DNA of 64,000 nucleotides, taken from Heloderma charlesbogerti. Lineage: Eukaryota > Chordata > Lepidosauria > Squamata > Helodermatidae. Each line of letters opens with the position of its first letter. Position 1 is the first letter of the stretch. The stretch spans positions 372,001 to 436,000 of the forward strand of contig JANEZZ010002068.1 in NCBI GenBank assembly GCA_026122225.1, written 5' to 3'. The notes beneath the pieces were generated by a model. That model saw nothing but the letters and a program-made list of their open reading frames with translations, was not told the DNA's origin and ran no database searches. Made by a program: the position numbers and the translations under genes. Shown in pieces: positions 1 to 11,142 of the stretch.

Positions 1-787
1 CTTGAGATGTCTCACTTGGCCATAGTGACGCATGCCTTAGTTACATCTCGTTTGGATTACTGTAGCGCGCTCTGCGTGGGGCTGCCTCAGAAGAGTGTTC
101 GGAAACTTCAGCTGTTTCAAAGAACTGCGGCCAGACTGCTGACTGGGGCTGGTTACAGGGAGCATACAACTCTCCTGTTAAAACAGCTTCACTTGCTCCT
201 AGTCTGTTTCCAGGCACAATTCAAAGTGCTAGTTATGTCCTATAAAGCCCTATACGGCTCGGGTCCAGGCTATCTGAAAGACCGTATTCTCCCTTATGAG
301 CCTACTCATGCCCTGAGATCTTCAGGGGAAGCCCTTCTCGCCATCCCGCCATCATCACAGGCACGCCTGGTGGGAACGTGGGAGAGGGCCTTCTCGGTGG
401 CTGCCCCAAGGCTCTGGAACTCCCTTCCCAGGGAGGCGAGAGTGGCACCCTCCTTGATATGTTTTCGCAGGCCTTTGGGGATAACTAGTCTGGAACAAAA
501 AAGCAAAAACTTTTTTGTTCCAGCAGGCCTTTGGGGATAACTAGTCTGGACCTGGGAAAATGCGACGTATGGATACCATTTTTATTGTTCTGGTTGTCTT
601 TTAATGTTTTAATATCTTTATAGTTTTAATATTGATGAATTAATTATATTTTTAACTTTTATACAGTTGTGTTTATATTTCTATTTATAGGTTTTAATTG
701 CAGCAGTTTTAACGTTGTAAGGCTGCCTTGAGTCCCAGTATTGGGAAAAAGGTGGGATATAAATATATATAATAATAATAACAACAT
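1..787 (+). mobile_element. L2-like LINE, 3' end of ORF2 plus 3' tail
   Basis: An open stretch at 7-540 translates to the region that follows the reverse transcriptase in L2/CR1-group LINEs. It contains SRLDYCSALCVGLP, KLQLFQRTAARLLTG, QFKVLVMSYKALYG and FSVAAPRLWNSLPRE. After it comes an AT-rich 3'UTR ending in a GGGATATAAATA-type tail and an ATA-rich run near 765-785, as in L2 3' ends. The copy is 5'-truncated by the window edge and its reading frame is disturbed near 490 by a local duplication. It sits in the presumed intron 1 of STK11. The L2 assignment is by recognition of protein motifs; a related CR1-group lineage is possible. Confidence 0.8.
468..550. repeat. 27-bp direct duplication bracketing a perfect hairpin
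   Basis: The 27 bases at 468-494 recur exactly at 524-550. Between and overlapping them, 490-503 and 510-523 form a perfect 14-bp inverted repeat with a 6-base loop. The extra segment disrupts the end of the LINE reading frame. The pattern fits a template-switch replication error. Confidence 0.85.
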
Positions 788-1427
788 GAAAATAATCTTT
801 CTCTTTGGGGCCAAAAAAGCCTCTCTTACGATGGAACGTTTTGGCATGCGAGCAGCTGGATTCTGTGCTGCCGGTCCCACTGCTGCTTTGTTAGCATCAA
901 GAAGGCCTAATTTAGCCATGTGGTGTTGCCTTGGGCTTCTGCATTTCGAGCAGGAAACAGAAACTGCATTACGACCTGCTCGCCTTCCCGGCTCTCTCTG
1001 CTCCCCTTCCCATCTCTCTCTCCACTGCTGCCAGCCCTACCTCTGTATGCCTCTGCAAGTCTCCCAAGCCGTTTAAAGTTTGGGGCCGACACAATGAATT
1101 ACTCTCCTGCGTAGGGTTCTGTCTGGAAATGCTGCCTGCTGAGGCTCAAGCCTTAACAAGCCCCCACTCCCCTTCAGCACAGTCACTTCTGCATCTGCTG
1201 TGTATCAGTCCTGTTGCATTTTCTGACTCTAGGGAATCTAGGATGGTGAGCGTTGAGAGCAAGTGAGGCAGCTGTGCTTTCGCAAGCTTTGGCCACGCTT
1301 GAACCAGGGTCTCTTTCCACCTTAATCCATCCCTGAACATAAGCCTTATGGGGGGGAGAAAGAGAGTGTGTGTGTGTGTGTGTGTTTTGGGGTGGGGGGA
1401 GTTGCAAAGAAGACGTCAGTGTTATCG
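788..1427. other. Intronic stretch without recognised gene
   Basis: No exon, RNA gene or clear repeat was recognised. The short open frames on both strands have no familiar motifs and look like chance. A (GT)n microsatellite lies at 1366-1385. Confidence 0.5.
1366..1385. repeat. (GT)n microsatellite
   Basis: About ten uninterrupted GT units are followed by a G-rich stretch. Confidence 0.9.
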
Positions 1428-1838
1428 TAGAGTTGGAAAAGGAGCAGAAAATGACAACCGACATGATCAAGGGACCGGAGCATCTCCCCAATGAGGGAAG
1501 GTTACAACAGCTGGGATGGTTTAGCCTGGGAAAAAGAAGGATCAGGGGAGACATGAGAGAGAGTTCTACAGAATTATTCCTGGTGTTGAGAAAATGGATA
1601 GGGAGACATTTTTCTCCCTCTCCTATCACACTAGAACCCAGCGGGGTCGTCCCATGGAGCTGAACGGTGGGACGTTCAGGATGGATAAAAGGAAGGAGTT
1701 CTTCACACAGCATATAGTTAAAATCACAGCATTTGCTACCATCAGATAGAGTGATGGCCACCAATTGGGATGGCTTTAAAAGGGGGGTTAGGCAAAGTCC
1801 TGGAGGAGAAGGCTATCAGTGGCTACTAGTGCTGATAG
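1428..1838 (+). mobile_element. CR1 LINE 3' region (type 1), left half
   Basis: The sequence resembles the 3' end of a CR1 lineage that recurs at 12905, 39258, 47108 and 52240. Landmarks are GGAGCATCTCCCC, GGGAGACATTTTTCTCCCTC, CACACAGCATATAGTTAAA and GGCTTTAAAAGGGGG. It stops at 1838 where a BovB element is inserted and resumes at 5178. Confidence 0.85.
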
Positions 1839-2211
1839 TCCCCTTCATGGATCACTGCCTTGTTGTGGCGAAGGGGCTTGCTTAACTCAGTGAAGCCATA
1901 AGCTATGCCGTGCAGGGCCACCCAAGACGGACAGGTCATGGAGGAGAGTTCTGGCAAAACGTGGTCCACTGGAGAAGGAAATGGCAACCCACTCCAGTAT
2001 TCTTGCCAAGAAAACCTCATGGAACGTATCACAAGGCTACAAGAGATGACGCCGGAAGATGAGCCCCTCAGGTCGGAAGGTGTCCAATATGCTACTGGGG
2101 AAGAGCAGAGGGAATTCCCAAGTAGCGCCAGAAAGAGTGAAGCGGCTGGGCCAAAGCCGAAAGGACACTCAGCTGTGGATGCGTCTGGTGGTGAAAAGAA
2201 AACCCGATGCT

Positions 2212-5157
2212 GTAAAGAACAATATTGTTTAGGTACCTGGAATGTCAGATCAATGAATCAAGGTAAGCTGGAGGTGGTCAAACATGAGATGGCAAGATTG
2301 AACATCGACATCTTAGGAATCGGTGAACTAAAATGGACAGGCATGGGCGAATTTAATTCAGGTGACCATTGTATCTACTACTGTGGGCAAGAATCCCGTA
2401 GAAGAAATGGAGTAGCACTCATAGTCAACAAAAGGGTGGGAAAAGCAGTACTGGGGTACAATCTCAAAAACGATAGAATGATCACAGTACGAATCCAAGG
2501 CAAATTATTGTTTATATTGTAGAATTTTATTGTTTTATTGTATGTTGTACATCGCCCAGAGTGGCTGGGTGACCAGCCAGATGGGCGATTAATAAATTAA
2601 ATAATAAATAAAATAAAAGGCAAACCATTCTATATCACAGTAATCCACGTCTATGTCCCAACCACTGAGGCCAAAAAAGCTGAGGTTGATCGGTTCTATG
2701 AAGACCTACAACACCTTCTAGAACTAACACCAAGAAAAGATGTCCTCTTCATCATAGGGGATTGGAATGCTAAAGTAGGAAGTAAAGAAATAACCAGAAT
2801 AACAGGCAAGCATGGCCTTGGTGTACAAAATGAAGCAGGACAAAGGCTAATAGAGTTTTGCCAAGAGAACACGCGGATCATAGCAAACACTCTTTTCCAA
2901 CAGCACAAGAGGCGACTCTACACATGGACATCACCAGATGGTCAATATCGAAATCAGATTGATGATGTCCTTTGCAGCCAAAGATGGAGAAGCTCTATAC
3001 AGTCAGTCAAAACAAGACGTGGAGCTGACTGTGGCTCAGATCAGGAGCTGCTTCTTGCAAAATGTCAGCGTAAATTGAAGAACATAGGGAAAACCACTAG
3101 ACCACTCAGGTATGACCTAAATCATATCCCTTATGAATATACAGTGGAAGTGAGGAATAGATTTAAGGGATTAGACCTGATAGACAGAGTGCCTGAGGAA
3201 CTATGGATGGAGATCCGTAACATTGTTCAGGAGGCAGCAACTCAATCCATCCCAAAGAAAAAGAAATGCAAGAAAGCCAAGTGGCTGTCTGATGAGGCTT
3301 TACAAGTAGCTGAGGAAAGAAGGGAAGCGAAAAGCAAGGGAGAAAGGGGAAGATATATCCAACTGAATGCAGAGTTCCAGAGAATAGCAAGGAGAGACAA
3401 GAAGGCCTTCTTAAATGAACAGTACAAAGAAATCAAGGAAAACAACAGAATGGGAAAGACTAGAGATCTCTTCAAGAAAATCAGAGATCTCAAGGGAACG
3501 TTTTGTGCAAAGATGGGCATAATAAAGGACAAAGAAGGCAGGGACCTAACAGAAGCAGATGAGATTAAGAAGAGGTGGAAAGAATACACAGAAGAACTAT
3601 ACAGGAAAGATCTGAATGTCCCTGATAGCCATGATAGTGCGGTCACTGAACTTGAGCCGGACATCCTCGAGAGTGAAGTCAAGTGGGCCTTAGCAAGCAT
3701 TACTAACAGCAAAGCTAGCGGAGATTACAGTATTCCAGCTGAGCTGTTTAAAATCCTAAAAGATGATGCTGTTAAAGTGCTGCACTCAATATGCCAACAA
3801 ATTTGGAACATTTAACAGTGGCCACAAGACTGGAAAAGATCAGTTTACATTCCAATCCCAAAGAAGGGCAATGCCAAAAAGTGTTCAAACTACCGTACAA
3901 TTGCGCTCATTTCACATGCCAGCAAGGTTATGCTCAAAATCCTACAAGCTAGGCTTCAGCAGTATGTGAACTGAGAACTACCGGGGGTACAAGCTGGGTT
4001 TAGAAGAGGCAGAGGAACTAGAGATCAAATCCCCAACTTTCGCTGGATCATGGAGAAAGCAAGAGAATTCCAGAAAGATGTCTATTTCTGCTTCATTGAC
4101 TATGCTAAAGCCTTTGATTGTGTGGATCACAACAAACTGTGGCAAATTCTTAAAGAGATGGGAGTACCAGACCACCTTACCTGTCTCCTGAGAAACCTGT
4201 ACGAGGGTCAAGAAGCAACAGTAAGAACTGGACATGGAACAACCGATTGGTTCAAAATTGGGAAAGGAGTACGGCAAGGCTGCATATTGTCACCCTGCTT
4301 ATTTAATTTATATGCAGAGTACATCATGAGAAACGCTGGGTTGGATGAATCACAGGTCGGAATTAAGATTGCCGTGAGAATCACCTCAGATACACAGACG
4401 ATACCACCCTTATGGCAGAAAGCAAAGAGGATCTAAAGAGCCTCTTGTTGAGGGTGAGAGTGGAGAGTGCAAAAGCTGGTTTGCAACTCAACATAAAAAA
4501 ACGAAGATCATGGCATCTGGCCCCATCACTTCCTGGCATATCGAAGGGGAAGAAATGGAAGCAGTGACAGATTTTATTTTCTTGGGCTCCAAGATCACTG
4601 CAGACGGTGACTGTAGCCATGAAATTAAAAGACGCTTGCTCCTTGGGAGGAAAGCTATGGCAAACCTAGACAGCATAGTAAGAAGCAGAGACATCACCTT
4701 GCCGACAAAGATTCGTATAATCAAAGCTATGGTTTTCCCAGTAGCAATGTATGGCTGTGAGAGCTGGACTATAAGGAAGGCTGAGCGCCGAAGAATCGAT
4801 GCTTTTGAACTGTGGTGCTGGAGAAGACTCTTACGAGTCCCCTGGACTGCAAGGAGGTCAAATCAGTCCATCCTAAAGGAAATCAACCCTGAGTGCTCAT
4901 TGGAAGGACAGATCCTGAAGCTGAAGCTTAAATATTTTGGCCACCTAGTGCGAAGAGAAAACTCCCTGGAAAAGACCCTGATGCTGGGAAAGATTGAAGG
5001 CAAAAGGAGAAGGGGACGGCAGAGAATGAGATGGCTAGATAGCATCACCGATGCGATGAATATGAACTTGAGCACACTCCGGGAGAGAGTGGAGGACAGG
5101 AGGGCCTGGCGTGCTATGGTCCATGGGGTCACGAAGAGTCGGACACGACTTAACGAC
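2212..5157 (+). pseudogene. BovB ORF2 remnant (endonuclease-reverse transcriptase)
   Basis: The product would nick DNA and reverse-transcribe the element RNA. The endonuclease begins with GTWNVRSMNQGKLEVV (from about 2233) and continues through FIIGDWNAKVG. The closing SDH motif reads SDQEL (near 3037-3051), so the expected catalytic histidine is glutamine. The RT region carries DYAKAFDCVDH, GVRQGCILSPCLFNLY and a YTDD box in place of YADD (from 4391). The C-terminal part ends in WRAMVHGVTKSRTRLND. Breaks: an inserted stop in the LINE tail near 2520, in-frame stops at 3813-3815 and 3972-3974, a frameshift near 4370-4387 and another in the A-run near 4495-4501. The copy cannot make a full protein. 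Confidence 0.9.
2505..2616 (+). mobile_element. Short LINE 3'-tail insertion inside BovB
   Basis: A 112-bp AT-rich segment includes GTACATCGCCCAGAGTGGCT and an AATAAATAAA tail, as in L2-type 3' ends. It is flanked by perfect 8-bp repeats AAGGCAAA at 2497-2504 and 2617-2624. The BovB reading frame resumes in phase on the other side. Confidence 0.85.
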
Positions 5158-5177
5158 TGAACAACAAGTCCTGATGG

Positions 5178-5371
5178 CTCTGTGCTACCTCCAGTCTCGG
5201 CGGCAGTGAGTCTATGTACACCAGTTGCTAGGGAACATGGGTGAGAGGGTGCTGTTGTGCTCATTCCCTGCTTGTGGGCTCCTGGTCGACAGCTGGTTGG
5301 CTGCTGTGTGAACAGAATGCTGGACTAGATGGACCCTTGGTCTCATCCAGCAGGGCTGTTCTGATGTTCTA
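5178..5371 (+). mobile_element. CR1 LINE 3' region (type 1), right half
   Basis: This continues the CR1 copy interrupted at 1838, with CTATGTACACCAGTTGCT, GTCGACAGCTGGTTGG and a GATGGACCCTTGGTCT tail ending in CTGATGTTCT. Confidence 0.88.
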
Positions 5372-6641
5372 GCCCTGCACAAGGCTAAGAGAATCCCCGA
5401 ATCTGAGCTACCAATACTGAATTTATAGGCACCTTTTCTCCTCACACCCTGGGTTTCCCCCCTCCCCAGTTCCATCTTCTGCTCATATTTGTGCAAGTAC
5501 TGAGTATACTAGCCTCGAGGCCCCAACCTGGTCCCCTCCAGATTACATGAAATGCCTTCTAGGGATTACATGGAAGATGCTGCTTGCCTTATATGCACTG
5601 TTGAGGCATGTTTTATGGGCAGGAATCTGTTCCTCCGAGGAGTGCCATGATGGGATTAAATCCCAGAGTTCTCTTCTGTTGACAGGAAGGAAATTACCTC
5701 TGCCAGAAAGACTGTAAGGGAAGCTCCCTAACTCCTCCCTTCACCCCTCTCCCCTGCCCTCCCACTTGCTGAGGACAGTGCAGGATTTAAGGCTCTCTTG
5801 TTAAATTTTGACCCCTTGTTCTAAAGGTGGCCTTCTCTTGTCTACTCTAGAAGAAGCAATTGGGATCCAGATGTCTTCGGGCAGTAACAGGCTATTAATA
5901 AAAGACACCTATTAATAGGATTTTGCTTGATTAAATGACTTGCTCATCTGTAGGCACCTTGAGCTACGCTTACTCTGCTCTGAAGCAGACTTCCCTGGTG
6001 TAAATAATGATGTGGGTGTTTTACAGAGAAATGGGAGTGGCTTGGACACTGGAGTCTTCCACTCGAGGCACCTGTTGATAATTTTGGGAGGGGGCGGTTT
6101 CCATCTTTACTTTTATATAAGAGCTGGATGGAGTGAATGCCATCCTCGGGGCCATCTTAGCACCCTGGAACTTGCGTAACTCAGCAAGAGGTGGGAGAGC
6201 AGATTCCCAGATGAAGCTGTCAGCTCGCAACACCAGTGCCATTCTTGACTGCGACACAAAGTGATATGTGATCAGTGTTTCTGCAGAGAGATGGCTGCTT
6301 TGCTGTGGGTTTGGTAGCTGCTGCTCTCCCCACTGGCAACCAGAAACATGTGAATGTCGTTTGGATTTATAGCATCTCTGCCCACCTCCACCCACAGTCC
6401 CCCAGACCTGGGGGCAGATAGCAAAAGCGACCATAAAAACCTAGCCAGAAGTATACAGTATTATCTTTATTGAGATACCGTTGATATTTCCCCTAATACT
6501 TTTCCAGTTGAACATTGAGCTCCAAAGGGCCACCCCAGGCAAGGAGGTCTTTTAGGCACGCTTCGGCACCTACTTAAGCTTCGATCTTAGTGCAGGGGTG
6601 GGCAAGTTGTGGGCATCCAGAGGCTGCTTACCAGGACTGGC
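5372..6641. other. Intronic stretch without recognised gene
   Basis: No STK11 exon, other gene or confident repeat was seen. A CAGGGGTGGGCAA motif near 6593 resembles a hAT-like element end but lacks a clear partner. Confidence 0.5.
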
Positions 6642-6855
6642 CATTTCGAACGTATTACTCCAGTGCTGCAACAACTGCATGGGTGCTGGTCAGTTTCTGG
6701 GCTGGATTCAAAGTGTTGATACTGCCTGTTAAAGTCCTAACTGGCTTAGGACCAGTCTGACTTAAGGAGCGCCTTCTCACATAGTTTCCTGCCTGGCTGT
6801 TGAGATGATCTTCGGAGACTCTTTGAACGTATAACTATGGTGCAACAGGCGGCTA
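6642..6855 (+). mobile_element. L2-like LINE fragment, left part
   Basis: Decayed coding sequence reads ITPVLQQLH, then FKVLILPVKVLTGLGPV. This matches the post-RT part of L2-type ORF2. It is interrupted at about 6856 by a reversed CR1 tail and resumes near 7010. Confidence 0.7.
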
Positions 6856-7008
6856 CTACAGAATCATAGACAAGTAGGGTTGGAAGGGGCGTGTAAGACC
6901 ATACAGTCAACCCTCTGCTCAAACAGGAATCTAAGCCAAAGTATCCCTGACAGATGGCTGTCCAACTTCATCTTGAATGTCTCTACCAGAATTCCTTTAC
7001 CAGAGGAA
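6856..7008 (-). mobile_element. CR1 LINE 3' tail (type 2), reversed
   Basis: AGAATCATAGACAAGTAGGG and TTGGAAGGGG mark the reversed 3' end of the CR1 lineage whose tail is ATTCTATGATTCTATG. It is nested in an L2 fragment. Confidence 0.8.
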
Positions 7009-7290
7009 GAGCCTTCTCTGTATTGGCCCCTCATTTGTAGACTGTCCTTTCCAGGGAAGTCTGCCTGGTGTCTTCACTGTCCTTGTTTAGATGCCAAGTT
7101 AAGACCTTCCTCTTCCGGACAGCATTTAATCTTTCATCTCTTTCTCTGATTATTCACTTTACCTCTGGCTCTCTGGTATGTTTAAATACTTTAATATCTT
7201 CACTGCTGTGTTTATGATTTTGGTTGTCATTTTATTCTTCTTTCTGGGGTTTTATTATTGCATGTACTCTGCCAAACCCTACAATGCTTC
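7009..7290 (+). mobile_element. L2-like LINE fragment, right part and 3' tail
   Basis: The coding remnant FSVLAPHL.RLSFPGKSAW..SLSLF..KTFLFRTAFN continues the L2 copy, followed by a T-rich 3'UTR. Confidence 0.7.
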
Positions 7291-7955
7291 AGAGCCCAAA
7301 GCAAGGTGATTGGGCTATGCTGGGAGAATGCCCACTCACAGGTGATTACAAAATGCAGCGGTTTCTGCCCATATATGTGTTTGTCGTCTTGAGCTGGACA
7401 AAATGTGCGTCTGATTTAAAAAATGGAATGCAGGGAATTCGGTGGCGGTCTGGCAGGTGGGCGTTCTGACACCAAATCAAATTGATGCAGTATTTTCCCA
7501 ATATGAATGGCCAGGTATGGCCCTCAGGTGGCTCCAGACTCTCTCCTCCACTTGGAGGTTGCCTTGGGTTGCCAAGCAGCTCCCTAGAGTCCACTTCTGT
7601 GGGCAGGTATGCACCTGTGGCAGAGCAAAGTTGGGTTGCTTCACTGTCCCGCTTTTGATTGCAGGCAGGGATGCCATGTTTGAATGCCTCCCCCCGCCCC
7701 CTGTGTAGAAAATAAAAAATCCCTGCCAGTAGAAAGCTAGCATGGCAGAGAGATGTGCTTTAGCCTCTGCATCTCCCCGCAGCACCAGCTTTGTACATGT
7801 TGGGAGGATTTATTTTATTTGCAAAATTTGGAAAGGGCACCCTCCAACCTTCAGTCTGGAGTGGCACAGCCAATCCTACCCATATAATTCCTTTTATTTC
7901 CAATGTCCAGGTGGTGAGGACTGATGTAGCCAAAGCAGCTTCACAAGCAGCTTCA
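7291..7955. other. Intronic stretch without recognised gene
   Basis: Nothing recognisable was found. Short overlapping open frames on both strands have no family motifs. Confidence 0.45.
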
Positions 7956-8598
7956 GCTTGTAGATCACAAGCTGAATATGAGCCCATAACATGATGTCGC
8001 TGCAAAAAAGGCAAATGCCATTTTGGGCTGCATTAATAGAAGTAGAGCTTCCAAATCATGTGAAGTACTAGTTCCCCTCTACTCAGCACTGGTTAGGCCT
8101 CATCTGGAGAATTATGCCCGGTTCTGGGCGCCACACCAAGAAGGACGCAAACTGGAGAGGGTTCAGAGGTGGGCAATGAAGATGATCAGGGGACCGGAAA
8201 CAAAGCCCTACGAGGAGAGTCTGAAAGAGCTGGGCATATTTAGCCTTGAGAAGAGAAGACTGAGGGGAGATAGGATTGCGCTTGAAATACTTGAAAGGTT
8301 GTCACAGAAAGAAAGGCCAGGATCTGTTCTCGGTCATCCCAGAGTGCAGGACACAGAAGAATGGGCTCAAGTGACAGGAAGCCAGATTCCAGCTGAACAT
8401 CAGGGAAAACTTCCTGACCCTTAGAGCAATACAAGAATGGAACCCATTCCCTAGGGAGATGGTGGGCTCTCCCATGCTGGAGGGATTCAGGATGAAGCTG
8501 GACGGCCATCTGTCAGGGATGCTTTTATTTGGACTCCTGCATTGAGCAGGGGGTTGGACTTGGTCTTATAAGCCCCTTCCGACTCTACTATTCTATGA
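7956..8598 (+). mobile_element. CR1 LINE (type 2), ORF2 C-terminus and 3' end
   Basis: The coding remnant includes [36 protein letters not shown] and [13 protein letters not shown], then the 3'UTR ending in CTATTCTATGATTC. It is closely related to the long copy ending at 22880 but 5'-truncated and frameshifted. Confidence 0.9.
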
Positions 8599-8734
8599 TT
8601 CATGCATAAGAGGGAGTTAGTAGAGAGGCAGAATTACAAAAATCTTCGGGGGGGGGGAATTCTTGAGCGGGTGAGAGAAGAGGGCTGAGCTTGTTCCCCA
8701 TCTAAAACAAAGAACACACTTTCTTAAGGACTGT

Positions 8735-8762
8735 TTTACGCGCACACACACACGCACACACT
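8735..8762. repeat. (CA)n-rich microsatellite
   Basis: An interrupted CA repeat, with single G substitutions. Confidence 0.8.
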
Positions 8763-8814
8763 CGTTCAAACTAATGCAGATTTACTAGACTAACAGCACA
8801 ATCATATTCATCAG

Positions 8815-9207
8815 TTTACCCCAACCTGGTGCCGTCTAAGATGTTTTACAGCCAGCATTGCCCACGGCGCCTACACTGTCCCGTTTTCGGCACCAGGTTA
8901 CAACTTTCCTCTGTTCCCATGCGTTTGACGGCATATGGTGGGGCTTTTAATGTCACATTTTATCAGGTTCCTGGCATCTTCTTGTAACTGTTTTTAAAGC
9001 TGTTTTAAATGGTTTTTAAGTTTTGTCTGTTGAAATGTTTTATATCACGTTTTTACTCTGTGTTAATTTTGGGTTGTCGTTTTTCTGAACTTCCCAGAAA
9101 GCTTTGGGAATTGGGCAGTATAGGAATGAAATAAATGAAACAAACTGGTCAGGAAAGCGGAGAGCTGTCGTCCAAAACATTTTAAGGACACCAGGTTGGA
9201 GAAGGTG
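8815..9207. mobile_element. hAT-like foldback element (family F1) split by an L2 tail
   Basis: The left end CCCCAACCTGGTGCCGTCTA (8822) and the right end CACCAGGTTGGAGAAGG are inverted copies of each other. This is the terminal sequence of a palindromic element found many times in this window. An L2-type 3' end at about 8862-9145 separates the two arms. Confidence 0.65.
8862..9145 (+). mobile_element. L2-like LINE 3' tail
   Basis: A short decayed coding remnant is followed by a T-rich 3'UTR with TGGGAATTGGGCAGTATAGG and AAATAAATGAAA, as at L2 3' ends. It lies inside the foldback element. Confidence 0.6.
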
Positions 9208-9229
9208 GCTGTACATGTCTACGCAAGAG

Positions 9230-9408
9230 CAGTGCAGGCTGGTGGCTCCGATGTCAGTGGGGTAGTGAATCTTCTCCGGGTTTAGTCAGACCCAGTGGGA
9301 ACTCTAAAGGAGCACTTTGGATAGCTCCTTTAGAGTTCTGACTGGTTCTGATTGAAACCTGGAGCGGATTTACTGCCCCACTGATGTCAGAGCCATCAGC
9401 CTCCACTG
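9230..9408. mobile_element. Foldback MITE with CAGTG ends (hAT-like)
   Basis: A 179-bp near-palindrome. The left arm, 9230 to about 9313, pairs with the right arm, about 9324 to 9408, around a loop of roughly 10 bases. Both ends read CAGTG. The adjoining 8-mers CGCAAGAG (9222-9229) and CTCAGGAG (9409-9416) agree at 6 of 8 positions. CAGTG ends with 8-bp duplications are typical of hAT elements. It has no coding capacity. Confidence 0.75.
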
Positions 9409-9889
9409 CTCAGGAGTGAGTTCCATTGAGCGCTAGGTGCCATCTTCTGTTCCATCCTGGGAGAAAGGTGTGATATAGAGATACTAAATTCAGAGCAGCA
9501 TATCTGAATGAGCAGGGTCAGCATAGCTTTCCAGCTGGTTAGCAGAAATTCTTTTTTTTTAATCACAGAAGGGAAGGTTCTGTGAACCCTCCACCTCTGA
9601 TCTGGCCATCTGACTGGGTCTGTCAAGGTGATGGTAAGCAGAAGGGTCCTTGCGTGAGTCCTTGCGTGAACTCACGATAACAGGCATGGAGGAGTGTGAC
9701 GTCTTGTCTGAAATGATACTCTTTGCTAGGAAATACTGGCGGGGCCTTCACTGACCCAAAGAGGAAATCCTTCTTAAGGGGATTAGGGAGCAGAGAGTTT
9801 GGGGAAAGGGCTACTGCGTCTCCTCTCCTCCCCATAAAAATCCTCATGTGCCTTTGTAATGTGTGAAAAGCTCATGGTGGCATTCGTAG

Positions 9890-10045
9890 TTCTCTGCTGC
9901 TTGTTTTATCCTCACACCAACCCTGTGAGGTATTTAGGCCGATAACAAGTGGTCTGCTCAAGCTCACCCACTAATTTTCATGGTCGAGTGGGGATCTGGA
10001 CCCAGCCATCACTACCTCTAGTCTGCTTATTCCAGATTTATTAGT
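9890..10045 (-). mobile_element. MIR-like tRNA-derived SINE, reversed
   Basis: TTTTATCCTCACACCAACCC, CTGTGAGGTATTTAGGC and GTGGGGATCTGGACCCAG match the reversed body and B-box region of a CORE/MIR-type SINE. Confidence 0.7.
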
Positions 10046-11040
10046 GATTTAATCCAGAGTTTGAATTTGCACCCCAGAGGGTACATAGCATGATCAGTAT
10101 CGAAAACCACAGATGTGAGATTTCAACTGAAATAAATCAGTCTGTTGACAGGGTATCAGTGAACAAGATGGATTTGTTTCAGCTAAAACCCTGAGTCTTT
10201 GATGCTGGTCAAATTCTAGCTGGTGCTTTAGCATGCAGGGCAAATCACCGCTCACCCGTTACCCAAGGAGAGAATGTGATGCAGGTGTCCTTTGGGGCGT
10301 TGCATGTCAGTTCCCAAATTTCATGGAGTCCTTGACTTCTTCGCTTCCAAATGCAGCAGAGTCACAAGGCTTCCCTCTGCTGAACTGGTCGAGGGACAGT
10401 TGGGAGGGGGGATAACTGCTCCCCGCCAGTGCAGAAAATCCCAGTTTCTGAGACCGTACAGGGGATGACGGCTCTCTCCCTTCACCTCTTGCTCACGTCC
10501 TTCATGGTCTCAGACCCCACCAGCCTCCCTTCTCCCCCTCCGAAGCGTGGCGTTCCATAAAGTACAGCCATTCAGGAACTTGTCAGTAGCTCAGCACCTC
10601 GACTTAATTGATGGCTCTTCCTTTCCCGGTCCTACGGTTTTTCTGGAACAGAGCTGGGGAAGGGGTGTGAGCGTGGCCGCTGCGTCTTTCCAATCAGGCT
10701 TTCGTCTCTGCGAAGCCTCGGTTTTGGAGCATCTTCAGTGGCTCAGCTGGGAGGCAGAACCTGAAGTGCCTTTTAGCGCCGCCTTCAGATGTGCTAGGCT
10801 GAAAGTTGCACCTTTCCCAGCCCGCATGCTGGCTGCTCTGTGTCTTGGGAATGTTTTGGCAGCGTATCCTGCCAGCTTGTTGGCGTTGTCTTGTGCTCAG
10901 GAGGAAGATCCCTGCGGAAACAAGAACATGTGTTCATCTTGTCAGACAATGTACTTCTTGTACCAGAGATCTGGGACAGACGAAAGGGAAGTTCTTTTTT
11001 GCTAGCTGGGCCTGTGGTCTGTCTGACGTGGTATAAGACG
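10046..11040. other. Intronic stretch without recognised gene
   Basis: The longest open frame (10547-11005) has no recognised motif, no typical start context and overlaps open frames on the other strand. I regard it as chance. Confidence 0.45.
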
Positions 11041-11046
11041 GGGGTG

Positions 11047-11142
11047 GATGACTTGTGGCCCTCCAGATATCGCTGGATTGCAACCCCCATCAACCAAGGC
11101 AGCATTGCCAATGGTGAGGGTTGATGGGAATTGCAGTCTAAT
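11047..11142. mobile_element. hAT-like foldback element F1
   Basis: GGCCCTCCAGATATCGCTGG at the left pairs imperfectly with TTGATGGGAATTGCAGTCTA at the right, around a central GGCAGCATTGCCAATGG. It belongs to the recurrent palindromic family F1. Confidence 0.7.

Larger units (their letters stand above)
1839..5166 (+). mobile_element. BovB (RTE-clade) LINE, near full length
   Basis: This is a 3.3-kb element. Its ends match the BovB family: the 5' part carries GGAAATGGCAACCCACTCCA and the 3' end carries AAGAGTCGGACACGACT. It encodes endonuclease and reverse transcriptase remnants in order. It is inserted into a CR1 copy, and the flanking 11-mers at 1828-1838 and 5167-5177 agree at 9 of 11 positions, which I read as a decayed target-site duplication. 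A 112-bp LINE tail is inserted at 2505-2616. BovB is known for patchy distribution in squamates and ruminants explained by horizontal transfer, so its presence supports a squamate source. Confidence 0.92.

Noticed and set aside
10547..11005. 152-codon open frame as a gene
   Set aside because: No motif, no splice or promoter support, and several overlapping frames on both strands.
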